DNA of 9,920 bases from Candidatus Peribacteria bacterium (GCA_031288635.1 JAITQZ010000040.1:1-9920); one strand, 5' to 3'. Counted from the stretch's first letter, positions 1 to 6,567 are shown. The notes: a model not told the origin generated them from the sequence alone. Translations and numbers: made by a program.

Positions 1-193
1 TAATAGAGCAATAAATTCATTCTATAATTTTTTCTAATTTCTGTCTTTGTTCTTTATCGTCATCAGTATCTTTAAATGTTTGTGCTAAATCCTCAAGCTG
101 TGCTGCTTGTTCTATTAAACTTTGAATAGAATTAAGATTATTGAGTATTAAGCCTTTGAGTCATACAAATTGCTGTACTCGTTTCTCCTGCAT
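1..193 (-). CDS. Hypothetical protein, partial (C-terminus beyond window)
   Basis: The reading frame opens at ATG 193 and runs off the left edge without a TAA or TAG, giving at least 64 residues. It begins MQEKRVQQFV and then contains two in-frame TGA codons, read as glycine (residues 11 and 59). The rest is mostly polar and helical, rich in Gln, Glu, Leu and Lys (for example SLIEQAAQLEDLAQTF), so it is probably a short alpha-helical or coiled-coil protein. No Shine-Dalgarno sequence precedes the ATG, as with the other genes here. I do not recognise the family. Because of the early TGA it is invisible under the standard code. It lies on the strand opposite to the small RNA and higBA to its right, so it belongs to a different transcript. 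Confidence 0.6.
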
Positions 194-236
194 TTTAATA
201 ATTTAATAAATAAAATACTACTTATTAGATATAGAA

Positions 237-242
237 ATTATA
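237..242 (-). promoter_or_regulatory. Candidate -10 element for the leftward gene at 193
   Basis: On the minus strand this is a TATAAT preceded by TGT, an extended -10 (TGnTATAAT). It would start a transcript near 230 and leave a leader of about 37 nt before ATG 193. No convincing -35 lies 16-17 nt upstream, so the call rests on the -10 alone in AT-rich DNA. Confidence 0.35.
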
Positions 243-312
243 ACAAAAATCAATAGCAAAACTTCTACCCTATAGTCCCACGTATTTATCTGGGAAAGAT
301 AATATACTAATA

Positions 313-334
313 AGTCTTTAGTGAAAGTATTTTG
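313..334 (+). repeat. Direct repeat copy 1, left edge of sRNA-higBA cassette
   Basis: A 22-nt sequence reading AGTCTT-T-AGTGAAAGTATT-T-TG recurs at 1342-1363 in the same orientation with two mismatches. A looser match extends a few bases further left (CTAAT versus CTAAAT). The copies lie about 1.03 kb apart and bracket the small RNA, higB and higA. They could be footprints of cassette insertion, recombination sites or paired regulatory sites. No third copy was seen. Confidence 0.7.
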
Positions 335-357
335 CGTTGAAAAAAATAGAAAAATAG

Positions 358-385
358 TTGATTTCAAATAGAAATTATATATAAT
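358..385 (+). promoter_or_regulatory. Promoter for predicted small RNA
   Basis: TTGATT (358-363) and TATAAT (380-385) are separated by 16 nt, which is close to the sigma-70-type consensus. Transcription would start around 391-393. No credible ORF follows before the terminator at 454-474, so the product is probably a non-coding RNA. The same -35 word and spacing appear before higB and before the small membrane peptide at 1621. Confidence 0.7.
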
Positions 386-391
386 GGAAGA

Positions 392-474
392 GATGAAACG
401 CAACTATTGTAGTTGGTTCTCGTCTTGTGGTTATTCTCTCATCTTCTAAAAATGAGGCTTTAAGCCTCTTTTTT
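392..474 (+). ncRNA. Predicted structured small RNA (about 83 nt)
   Basis: This stretch is bounded by a near-consensus promoter and an intrinsic terminator and has no plausible coding frame. Visible structure includes an inner hairpin CAACTA-TTG-TAGTTG (about 401-415), an outer pairing of GATGA near the 5' end with TCATC near 439-443, and the terminator hairpin. The segment 427-438 (GTGGTTAT then CTC) is complementary, with one bulge, to 578-588 in the higB leader (GAG then ATAACCAC). It might therefore pair with that leader, but an 8-nt core match is within reach of chance. It does not fit a tRNA cloverleaf, and I do not recognise an RNA family. The 5' end is inferred from the promoter. Confidence 0.45.
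454..474 (+). terminator. Intrinsic terminator of the small RNA
   Basis: The stem GAGGCT/AGCCTC has a TTA loop and is followed at once by six T residues, with A-rich sequence before it. It is a compact rho-independent terminator in the plus direction. Confidence 0.8.
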
Positions 475-499
475 ATATATTTATAAGTAATATAATTTT

Positions 500-518
500 A
501 TTTACAAAATATGTAAAT
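500..518 (+). promoter_or_regulatory. Inverted repeat upstream of higB promoter
   Basis: The arms ATTTACA and TGTAAAT flank AAATA just upstream of the higB -35. In addition, ATGTAAATTT is present twice as a direct repeat (511-520 and 532-541), on either side of the -35. These could be operator half-sites for an autoregulator such as HigA, but in AT-rich DNA the evidence is modest. Confidence 0.3.
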
Positions 519-524
519 TTCCAC

Positions 525-552
525 TTGATTTATGTAAATTTTTTAGTATACT
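525..552 (+). promoter_or_regulatory. higBA promoter
   Basis: TTGATT (525-530), a 16-nt spacer and TATACT (547-552) form a good sigma-70-type promoter. The predicted start is near 559, giving a leader of about 50 nt before higB ATG 610. The spacing and -35 word match the small RNA promoter at 358. Confidence 0.65.
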
Positions 553-555
553 GCA

Positions 556-577
556 AACATCTCAATAATGAGATGTT
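556..577 (+). promoter_or_regulatory. Perfect palindrome at higB transcription start (putative operator)
   Basis: Nine-base arms AACATCTCA and TGAGATGTT flank a 4-nt ATAA spacer and overlap the predicted +1 of the higB transcript. HigA antitoxins are HTH proteins that repress their own operon through palindromes at the promoter, so this is the best operator candidate. Alternatively it forms a hairpin at the 5' end of the mRNA, which could stabilise it. Confidence 0.55.
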
Positions 578-609
578 GAGATAACCACTTTTATTTTCTA
601 AGTGTTTTG

Positions 610-903
610 ATGGAAACAACACTATCATGAGAGCTAGAGGAATTGCTCTACAAAGATGGGAAAGGTAGGTATCCACCATGAGTAATCAAGAGGTTCAGAA
701 CAGCATACGTTAAGTTATGCTCTGCGAAGGACTTCAGAGACATTCAAGCGATTGGGTGATTCCATTTCAAGGAGTTGAAATGAGATAAATCCGGTACATT
801 ATGTCTAAGGTTGAATATACAATGGAGATTGGAATTCAAACTTGATGAAAATAATAATCCTAAAATTCTCTATCTCCAAAGGATTAGCAACCACTACCAG
901 TAG
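610..903 (+). CDS. higB: HigB-type toxin (RelE superfamily mRNA interferase)
   Basis: Reading four in-frame TGA codons as glycine gives a 97-residue protein from ATG 610 to TAG 901-903. It aligns by eye with the HigB family, whose members are ribosome-dependent mRNA endonucleases in bacterial cytoplasm. Recognisable parts are the N-terminal helix (ELEELLYKDGK, about 8-18), the FKELKGDKSG segment (53-62), in which the conserved LKGD glycine is a TGA, the strand motif IQWRLEF (70-76) and the C-terminal ISNHY (92-96), matching the family's DYH-like end. The length fits the family's usual 90-110 residues. An in-frame ATG at 568 would add 14 residues but lies inside the palindrome, so 610 is preferred. 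The antitoxin gene higA lies 71 nt downstream, in the toxin-first order typical of higBA. The standard code hides the gene completely. Confidence 0.88.
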
Positions 904-918
904 GTAGTGGTGCTAATC
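882..918 (+). promoter_or_regulatory. Long hairpin spanning the higB stop codon
   Basis: The arms GATTAGCAACCACTACC and GGTAGTGGTGCTAATC pair almost perfectly (16 bp with one bulged A) around the loop AGTA. The stop codon TAG begins in that loop. No T-run follows, so it is not a classical terminator. In the mRNA it would separate the toxin and antitoxin cistrons and could block exonucleases, mark a processing site or attenuate readthrough, giving unequal HigB and HigA output. Confidence 0.7.
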
Positions 919-974
919 TCAGCACTTAGAAGATATATAAAAAGATTAGTTTTATAACTTAACGTGTAGCGACG

Positions 975-1286
975 ATGGAAAGAGTAATAATTGCTTATCA
1001 CCCGGGGGAACACATCAAAGAAGAATTATGAGCAAGAGGACGAAGCCAAAAACAATTTGCAGAATTGCTAGGGGTAGCCCCCAATGAAGTAAACGACTTA
1101 ATAAAAGGTCGTAGAAATATTACAGCAGTTCGAGCAATGAGAATTGGTAAGGCTTTTGGGCAATCTGCTGAAATGCGACTATGAATACAGAATTATTACG
1201 ACATTTATTTAGCGTCTAGAAACAAACAACAATTAAAACTTGTTCAAGAAATTTGAGTGAGAAGAGAAGCAATGGCTTTTGCATAG
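975..1286 (+). CDS. higA: HigA-type antitoxin, XRE-family HTH protein
   Basis: With three TGA codons read as glycine this is a 103-residue protein from ATG 975 to TAG 1284-1286. An in-frame TAA at 960-962 rules out a longer N-terminus with an ATG. It carries the HigA signature: an N-terminal HPGEHIKEEL stretch (residues 9-18), then a helix-turn-helix (RSQKQFAELLGVAPNEVNDLIKG, roughly 22-44) with NITAVRAMRIGKAFG after it, and a C-terminal dimer-like tail. It should bind and neutralise HigB and repress the operon through the palindromes near 556-577. Its distance of 71 nt from higB, with a hairpin between, is larger than the usual overlap or short gap. No Shine-Dalgarno is visible. The intrinsic terminator at 1309 ends the operon. 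Confidence 0.9.
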
Positions 1287-1308
1287 AATGTATATAAAAA
1301 AGTAAAAG

Positions 1309-1334
1309 ACCCTTTGTAAAAAGAGGGTTTTTTT
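1309..1334 (+). terminator. Intrinsic terminator of higBA
   Basis: A 7-bp stem, ACCCTTT with AGAGGGT (one G-T pair), and a 6-nt loop are followed by six T residues, 23 nt after the higA stop. Confidence 0.8.
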
Positions 1335-1341
1335 CTAAATC

Positions 1342-1363
1342 AGTCTTGAGTGAAAGTATTCTG
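1342..1363 (+). repeat. Direct repeat copy 2, right edge of sRNA-higBA cassette
   Basis: AGTCTT-G-AGTGAAAGTATT-C-TG is the second copy of the repeat at 313-334, with two substitutions in 22 positions. It starts eight bases after the T-run of the higBA terminator. Confidence 0.7.
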
Positions 1364-1480
1364 ATTACTCTATCAAATCAAAGTGGAGAAGTAACGGAAG
1401 CTATAAGTATTGGTAAAAATTTATATAAGTCCAACATATAAACAGAAATATCGTCTTATAAATAGGATGAGAACGCCTTA

Positions 1481-1621
1481 TTACCTCACAAATAAAACAA
1501 TTATTCAGCAAATAATAGCCAGAAATAGAAAAACAATAATTCATAAAACTACACCTACCAAATATCATCAAATTATTGATTTTATTGTTTTCATATACAT
1601 ATCAAAAAATAAACTAAACAT
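1481..1621 (-). CDS. Small single-pass membrane peptide
   Basis: On the minus strand ATG 1621 opens a 46-codon frame ending at TAA 1483-1481. It holds four in-frame TGA codons, two of them adjacent, that read as glycine. The peptide is MFSLFFDMYMKTIKS followed by one long hydrophobic stretch (about 16-44, YLVGVVLGIIVFLFLAII at its centre) and a final VR, so it should sit in a membrane. Family is unknown. Small holin, type I toxin-like peptide and accessory phage membrane peptide are all possible. The promoter at 1626-1653 places +1 at or very near the A of ATG 1621, so the mRNA could be leaderless. Otherwise translation starts at the in-frame ATGs at 1600 or 1594. A rightward frame over 1410-1649 is judged a shadow. 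Confidence 0.6.
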
Positions 1622-1625
1622 CCTA

Positions 1626-1653
1626 ATTATAATTAAATTCTCTGAATAATCAA
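1626..1653 (-). promoter_or_regulatory. Promoter of the small membrane peptide
   Basis: On the minus strand TTGATT (1653-1648), a 16-nt spacer and TATAAT (1631-1626) match the other promoters in the window exactly. The -10 ends only four nucleotides before ATG 1621, which suggests a leaderless transcript or use of a downstream ATG. Confidence 0.65.
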
Positions 1654-1655
1654 TG

Positions 1656-1689
1656 ATAAGTTGTCAAGGATGGCAACTTATTTTTTTTT
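1656..1689 (+). terminator. Intrinsic terminator upstream of the tape measure gene
   Basis: A 10-bp stem pairs ATAAGTTGTC with GGCAACTTAT (one G-T pair) around a 6-nt loop and is followed by eight T residues. It works in the plus direction. With no credible rightward gene between higA and here, it most likely insulates the tape measure promoter from upstream readthrough. It also lies just behind the leftward promoter at 1653. Confidence 0.8.
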
Positions 1690-1736
1690 GAACATTTAGT
1701 GTATGTACCAAAATGCCCCCCAAAAATACATATCAT

Positions 1737-1765
1737 TTGATAACATAGAGGATTTATAATATAAT
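1737..1765 (+). promoter_or_regulatory. Promoter of the tail tape measure gene
   Basis: TTGATA (1737-1742), a 17-nt spacer and TATAAT (1760-1765) predict a start near 1772 and a leader of about 24 nt to ATG 1796. The -10 is part of an overlapping TATAATATAAT. A spaced inverted repeat, TATGTA (1702-1707) and TACATA (1727-1732), lies just upstream and could bind a regulator. Confidence 0.6.
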
Positions 1766-1795
1766 TTTCATTATTTAGTTTCTTATTAGTTTTCT

Positions 1796-4700
1796 ATGAA
1801 AAAGCTAGAGTATCAAGCTTCATTAGACTATTCATCAGTCCTTGACTGACTAAATGAGATAAAGAAAGCTTTTGATAAAACTTGAAAAACTGTTGTCATA
1901 GATTTGGACGCCTCCCAATATACAAAAGAAGTAGATGAAGTAAATAGTAAGAAAATAAAGCAGGAGGTTGATACCTCAATGATAGAAGAATGATACGGGG
2001 AAATAAGGGAGTTTGCAAGAGATACAGGAGTTGAACTTGATAGAGAACACCAAATAAAAATGCTGGTGGATATTGAAGAGGTAAAGGCAAGAATAGAAAA
2101 TCTTAAATTAGCACTCAAAGACCCAGCTTTTGCAGATAGAAAAATTGAAATTGCTGTACAAGCAACACATGCAAAGGAAGAATTAACAGAGATGAAAAGA
2201 CAATTCAAAAATTATCAAAATACTGGTGAAGAAGGTCTTTCTCGTCTACAAGCAAAGTTTAATTCTGTAAATGCTACAACGAGAAGTTTTTGAAGCCAAC
2301 TTGTACAGGCTTTTTCTGGTTGATTTTCTGGGGTATTAAAATTAGTTGCAGCAATCCCATTAATATGACCTGTAGTTTCTATAGCTATTTGATTTCTAAA
2401 GACATTGCGATGAGCAATAACAAGTTGTGTAAGTACTGCAATGGAGTTTGAAGACGCTTTTGTTGGAGTTCGTAAAACAGTTAATGGTACAGAGTCCGAT
2501 TTACAAAAAATAGAGAACTGATTAATAAAACTTTCCAAAACTATTCCACTTTCCGTAAAAGAACTTTGAAAAATCGCTGAGCTTGGGGGGCAACTTTGAG
2601 TACCGACTGCTGATATTCTGGATTTTACAAAAACAATTGCAATGATTGGGGTTACTACTAATCTCACTGAAGAACAAGCAGCTACCTCTTTTGCAAGAAT
2701 ATCAAACATATTAAACGAACCGATTAAAAATGTGGATAAAATGGCTTCCGTTGTTGTAGAATTAGGAAATAATTTTGCGACATCAGAAAGTGAAATTGTA
2801 GATTTTACCAGTAGATTAGCTTCAGCGGGGGCAATAGCCTGATTAACAACCGCACAAATTATCGCAATATCAACAGCTTTTTCGTCTGTTAATCAAAGTG
2901 CAGAAGCTGGGGGTAGGTCTGTTCGTGAAGTAATGCTCAATATTACACAGGCGGTTACTACAAATAGCAAACAATTAGAAAGATTTGCGGTTGTGTCTGG
3001 AAAAACTGCAAGTGAGTTCGCAAAACTCTTTAAGGAAGACGCAAGCAAAGCGTTTGACTTATTCGTTCACGGATTGAAAAATTCTGGAGATGACGCAATA
3101 GGAATTTTGCAGGAGTTAAAACTTAAAAATTCAAATACTATCAATGCGTTGCTATCTCTTGCAAATAATGCTGATATTCTGACGCAGGCTTTGGATATGG
3201 CGAACAAAGCACGAGATGAAAACAATGCACTCCAAATTGAGGCGGATAAAAGGTTTAATTCTACATCAAGCCAAATCCAGATACAGCAAAATAGACGAGC
3301 TGCCTTTGGTGCATCGTTCTGACAAGTATTTAACGCGATATGGGTTCCTGTTTTCAAATGAATTACTAGTTTTTTTATAGACATACTTCCTGTCTTATTT
3401 GATAATGTTGGAGTTTTTATGGATAATGTAGTAATAACTTTTATTAACTGAATAAACTACATTATAGACGCTCTTATGAATATCCCTTGATGATTAGCAA
3501 TGGCAACAAATGAGGGGTTGTCAATACTTTCAGATTTTCTAAATTGGACTGGAGAAAAAGTAAATCGATTAATAACTCAAATTAAAAAAATACCTTGAAT
3601 GTCGGATGTAGTAGGAGATTTCAAATTCTGAACAGTTAATTTTGCCCCAGTTAAAGAACCAGAAGTAAATCGAGGAAAGTATACACAAGAATTTAAGAAG
3701 TTTAGGAGCATATCCGATGAGATAGATACTTCGATTTCTGCTGCAAGTGAGAATATTATGAACAAAATAAAAGGAGAAATTGTGGATGAAAGTTTAGCAT
3801 TAGAGAAATTACAGGATATTACAGATAAAACAAGTAAATGAACGGAAGATATGCTGAAAAAAAGGAAAGAAGAATTGAAAGAATTAAGAGACGAAGAAAT
3901 AAGAGCAATTCAAGAAAGCACAATGAGCCAAGAAGAAAAATACCAAGAAATCCTCAAAATTAGCGAAGAATACGACAAAGAAATAATAGAACTTGAAGGG
4001 AAAACACAAGATGAGCTAATAAAGGAAGCAGAAGAAGCAGAGAAAAAAAGATTAAAAGACTTAGAGGACGCAGCAAAGAAAGAGGTCAAAGCAACACAGG
4101 ATAAGTACAAAGATATTACCAAAGAGATAGATAAGTTCCAAGATAAAGTAAAGGATTTAGAAGAAGACATAAAAGACTGGGGAGAGAAGAATCAAGAACG
4201 ATTGGGGGAGATGACCAATGACATAAGAGACCTCAACAGAGAAATAGCAGACGAAGAAAGCGAGCGTGCTATAGACAGAGCGGAAAGATACGTAGAGATA
4301 AAGAAAGAACTAGATAAACCAACAGATAAGAATACTGACTGAGAAGAGAGAAATAAACTGCAAAGAGAATTTGAATATCTAACAAAAAATACTACTGAAG
4401 AGCTGAGAAAGCAAGCAGAAGAGTATGATAAACTCACAGACTCCGAAAAAGATGACTTGAAACACCAAGAAAAAATTAATGCATTGATAGAGCAAAGAAA
4501 CATTTCTCAAGCACTCGTTAATACTGCAGAAACGGGAGGGAATGGGATAAGATATACCGATGAAGATGATGGCAGTATGAGAGGTTTCTATCTTGACGAG
4601 AAATGAGAAGAAAAAGAGGTAGTAGATTACAAAAACCTCCAGTACCTTATTGGCCTCAAGAATAAGCAAACTGCTATGGAACAAGAGCTGGTTGATATTA

Positions 4701-5059
4701 AGAATTCTCTTGCTGCTGAATATGAGCTTTATGCTAAGTATGATGAAGACAGAGCGAAGATGGAACAAGATTTTACAGAAGAACTTGCTGAGCAAATAGA
4801 AGAGAGAAAGGAGAATATGACCGATGAAGTAGACCACTATAGAAAAGAGGCTGAAAGAAAAGTAGATATTGCACAAACTACCGCTCAGCAGCTGGAAGAA
4901 GCAGCTGTAAGAATATTAGCAGCACAGGCGAGAATAGCAGATAGTACCAGTGGAGGATGAAATACCACAAACAACAACACAACCGTCAACCAGACCATCA
5001 ACAATGCAAGCGATATGTCTTTCTATAACTCTTTGAAAAAAAGCATTACTCAGACTTAG
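1796..5059 (+). CDS. Phage tail tape measure protein (TP901-type)
   Basis: One open frame of 1087 residues runs from ATG 1796 to TAG 5057-5059 if 23 in-frame TGA codons are read as glycine. Under the standard code it breaks into many short pieces. The tape measure protein sets tail length and occupies the tail lumen until DNA ejection. The N-terminal 165 residues are helical. A hydrophobic stretch follows (about 168-212), then the family core beginning MEFEDAFVGVRKT (216 onward) and continuing through LGGQLGVPTADI and SFARISNIL. A second hydrophobic block covers about 510-575. A long, highly charged coiled coil fills about 680-1050, and the C-terminus is a Gly/Asn/Thr-rich tail. No Shine-Dalgarno precedes the ATG. 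The gene has its own promoter. The usual upstream tail chaperone genes are absent here, and the tail-tip genes are on the other strand from 7.2 kb onward. Confidence 0.93.
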
Positions 5060-5122
5060 TTTTATATTGCAAAAATAGAGAGAAAGTATACAATTACCTT
5101 GTTTTATCTTGCATATTTCAGA

Positions 5123-5395
5123 ATGGGGCTAGGTTATGTATCAATTATTTGTCTTGTACTTGTCTCCTTGCTTACGATAAGAAGATATTTTTTTGAAAAG
5201 AAACGTAGATACCGGGGAATAAAAGAAATAGAAGAGAAAGAAAAAGTCATTAAGGAAATACAAAATATTGAAGCCAAGAAGGAAAAAATACTCAGCTATT
5301 ATGATTTTAATGATGCAAGTGAGGCTTCTTTTGCTAAATTCCTATTACAAAATTTATGAGAAAGGAAAAGATACCTCATAAAAAGATTTCTGTAA
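5123..5395 (+). CDS. Small membrane-anchored coiled-coil protein
   Basis: The frame follows the tape measure gene in the same phase, 63 nt after its stop. From ATG 5123 it gives 90 residues, ending at TAA 5393-5395 after reading one TGA (5357-5359) as glycine. A TTG at 5099, behind a purine-rich GAGAGAAAG, would add eight residues and is a real alternative. Near the N-terminus is one membrane helix (YVSIICLVLVSLLTI) followed by positive residues (RRYFFEKKRRYR), then a charged coiled coil (IKEIEEKEKVIKEIQNIEAKKEK) and a basic end. It is probably inserted with the C-terminus in the cytoplasm. Family is unknown. Position after the tape measure gene allows a tail, lysis or superinfection role, but nothing in the sequence decides this. 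Its last 62 nt overlap the convergent gene at 5334-5741. Confidence 0.55.
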
Positions 5396-5741
5396 GAAAT
5401 TGCCATATTTTTAGCCAAAAAGCTCGTATAATCCCCGCAATGGGGATAAATGATATAAATAAAGCTCGTCTAGCATTTCTTTTATCTATCCAGAAAAGGA
5501 AATCTCCTAGAATTCATTGCTTTATATATTCTATATGTAATTGTCAGTAGGTGGTTATCTCTGGGAAAACCGTCCAAGTATTATCGTCTCAATATTTCAT
5601 TGATTCTACTAGTCAGTGGTGATGGAGAAATTCAAAATCGTTGTCCCAATAAAATACCGTATCATCTCTTTTCTCTACCGATTTAGATATTCTTCATAAC
5701 AATTTTTTCTGTTTGCTGGATAAATTTAGTAGTTCTTTCAT
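5334..5741 (-). CDS. Probable winged-helix protein with C-terminal membrane segments
   Basis: On the minus strand ATG 5741 to TAG 5336-5334 encodes 135 residues with six TGA glycines against four GGN glycines. Standard-code annotation misses it. Residues 1-75 look like a small winged-helix fold: two helices (LSSKQKKLLGRISKSVEKR), a DNDFEFLHHHGLVES stretch resembling a recognition helix, and a beta-like wing ending in PEITTYGQLHIEYI, which recalls the T-x-x-G-x-x-Y close of many winged-helix domains. Residues about 78-135 are strongly hydrophobic with two likely membrane passes (ALFISFIPIAGIIRAFW and GGIFSFLINFVIGI). A membrane-tethered DNA-binding or sensor protein is plausible, and a superinfection or defence role is possible but only inferred. 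It has its own promoter and is divergent from the Panacea operon. Confidence 0.65.
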
Positions 5742-5771
5742 TTCTCAAATAGAAAGTAAAATCCTTTTTCG

Positions 5772-5799
5772 GGTATACTTTCCCTTGATTTTGTAGCAA
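5772..5799 (-). promoter_or_regulatory. Promoter for the leftward membrane protein gene
   Basis: On the minus strand TTGCTA (5799-5794), a 16-nt spacer and TATACC (5777-5772) fit the spacing of the other promoters in the window, with a weaker match. Its -35 lies inside the inverted repeat at 5791-5811. The leader to ATG 5741 would be about 25 nt. Confidence 0.45.
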
Positions 5800-5811
5800 T
5801 ATTCGCTACAA
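5791..5811 (-). promoter_or_regulatory. Inverted repeat overlapping the -35 (putative operator)
   Basis: Seven-base arms TTGTAGC and GCTACAA flank a 7-nt spacer. The repeat covers the -35 of the leftward promoter, where a repressor would block transcription. The word GTAGCGA, present on the minus strand within it, recurs at 6029-6035 before the Panacea gene and at 966-972 before higA. Confidence 0.45.
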
Positions 5812-5833
5812 TCCAAGCTGGATAAAATGTCCC

Positions 5834-5870
5834 AAAAAAGTAGCAGATTTGTGGTCTAGCTACTTTTTTT
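5834..5870. terminator. Bidirectional intrinsic terminator
   Basis: AAAAAAGTAGC (5834-5844) pairs with GCTACTTTTTT (5859-5869), and AGA/TCT can extend the stem past a one-base bulge. The A-tract and T-tract make it functional in either direction. In the plus direction it would end transcripts running through the tape measure and 5123 genes. In the minus direction it shields the leftward gene. Confidence 0.75.
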
Positions 5871-6057
5871 ATATGAAATTTTAATGTATTATCAAATCAA
5901 TTTCTATTCCCCTATTTATCCACTTTTTTATGTCTCAAAAAAAACCTCAAAAAAGTTTGCATTTTAGAATTTTTTTTATAAAATAGAAAAAAAGAAAGAA
6001 AAAAAAATTAATAATTTTTCCGCTTATCGTAGCGATTTATAATATCTCTCCATTACA
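5871..6057 (+). promoter_or_regulatory. Intergenic promoter region of the Panacea operon
   Basis: No gene is visible in this very AT-rich stretch on either strand, and the longest ATG frames are under 20 codons. Two promoter candidates face the Panacea gene. TTGCAT (5957-5962), 16 nt, TAAAAT (5979-5984) would give a leader of about 65 nt. A TATAAT at 6038-6043 without a good -35 would give a leader under 10 nt. A short palindrome, ATCG-TAG-CGAT (6026-6036), sits immediately before that TATAAT, a typical site for autorepression. Homopolymeric A and T tracts fill 5935-6020. Confidence 0.4.
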
Positions 6058-6564
6058 ATGAAAGATTTAGCGACAATTTCCTATCTCTTAGAAAAAGAAA
6101 AGAAACCTATTTATCAAACCAAATTTTATAAACTACTCTTTTACATAGATTTCTATACGTATAAACACAGTGATGACTCTTTAACTGGGGCGATTTATTA
6201 TAAGCTCCCTTTTTGACCAGTCCCACTTTCTATAAAAACATATATAGATATTATTGCCGAAAAAATAGGGGTATGAAAAGACGAAATAGAACAAAAAGAC
6301 TTATTCCCAGATATAGAAAAATATAAAGCAGCAATTTCTACAAAATCTGATGATGGACGTTTGCAGATTTCTCTCATTGAATGAGGTTCTTTTGCAAATA
6401 TGCTATCAGAAAAAGAGAAAGAGCTTATTGACTATGTGTATCTAAAGGTTGGTCATTTATGAGTACAAGAAATAGTTGATAAATCACATAGCGAAGAATG
6501 ATATAAAGCAACAGATATGTTTCAGCCTATTTTTTATTGATTTGCAGAATCTTTATCTATATAA
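6058..6564 (+). CDS. panA: Panacea-domain (SocA-like, DUF4065) antitoxin
   Basis: ATG 6058 to TAA 6562-6564 gives 168 residues with six TGA glycines. The N-terminal half is recognisable as the Panacea/SocA-like domain (DUF4065, also called GepA in phages): the KLLFYIDFYTYKHS helix (25-38), then SLTGAIYYKLPFGPVP (41-56), where the conserved PFGPVP glycine is a TGA codon. The C-terminal half has LSEKEKELIDYVYLKVGHLG (116-135) and a closing helix as in the family. In PanAT systems this domain neutralises structurally unrelated toxins encoded next to it, and such modules are often carried on phages. The next gene starts three nucleotides after the stop, so the two are co-transcribed and probably translationally coupled. 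No Shine-Dalgarno is present. A standalone SocA-like adaptor role is the alternative. Confidence 0.85.
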
Positions 6565-6567
6565 ATT

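Noticed and set aside
218..403. Leftward 61-codon frame
   Set aside because: It has only a TTG start directly after a stop and no promoter, it overlaps the sRNA promoter, and its composition is what AT-rich intergenic DNA would give.
392..450. tRNA, including the tRNA-Gly(UCA) needed for recoding
   Set aside because: The hairpins do not form a cloverleaf, and no TTCRA T-arm or CCA-type end is present. I saw no tRNA anywhere in the window.
313..1363. CRISPR array or transposon ends
   Set aside because: There are only two repeat copies, about 1 kb apart, with no spacers, and no transposase gene or terminal inverted repeats are present.
1410..1649. Rightward 79-codon frame starting with TTG
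   Set aside because: It has no ATG start, no promoter and a low-complexity Lys/Ile composition. The opposite strand carries a well-formed membrane peptide with a perfect promoter.
2215..4876. Leftward frames opposite the tape measure gene
   Set aside because: They are Ser/Phe/Leu-rich mirror images of the coiled-coil coding strand and have no promoter.
5431..5447. Hairpin ATCCCC-GCAAT-GGGGAT as a terminator
   Set aside because: It has no T-run on either side and lies inside the coding sequence of the leftward membrane protein.
5356..5550. Rightward 64-codon frame from ATG 5356
   Set aside because: It is antisense to the 135-residue leftward protein, whose domain pattern, TGA glycines and promoter are more convincing.
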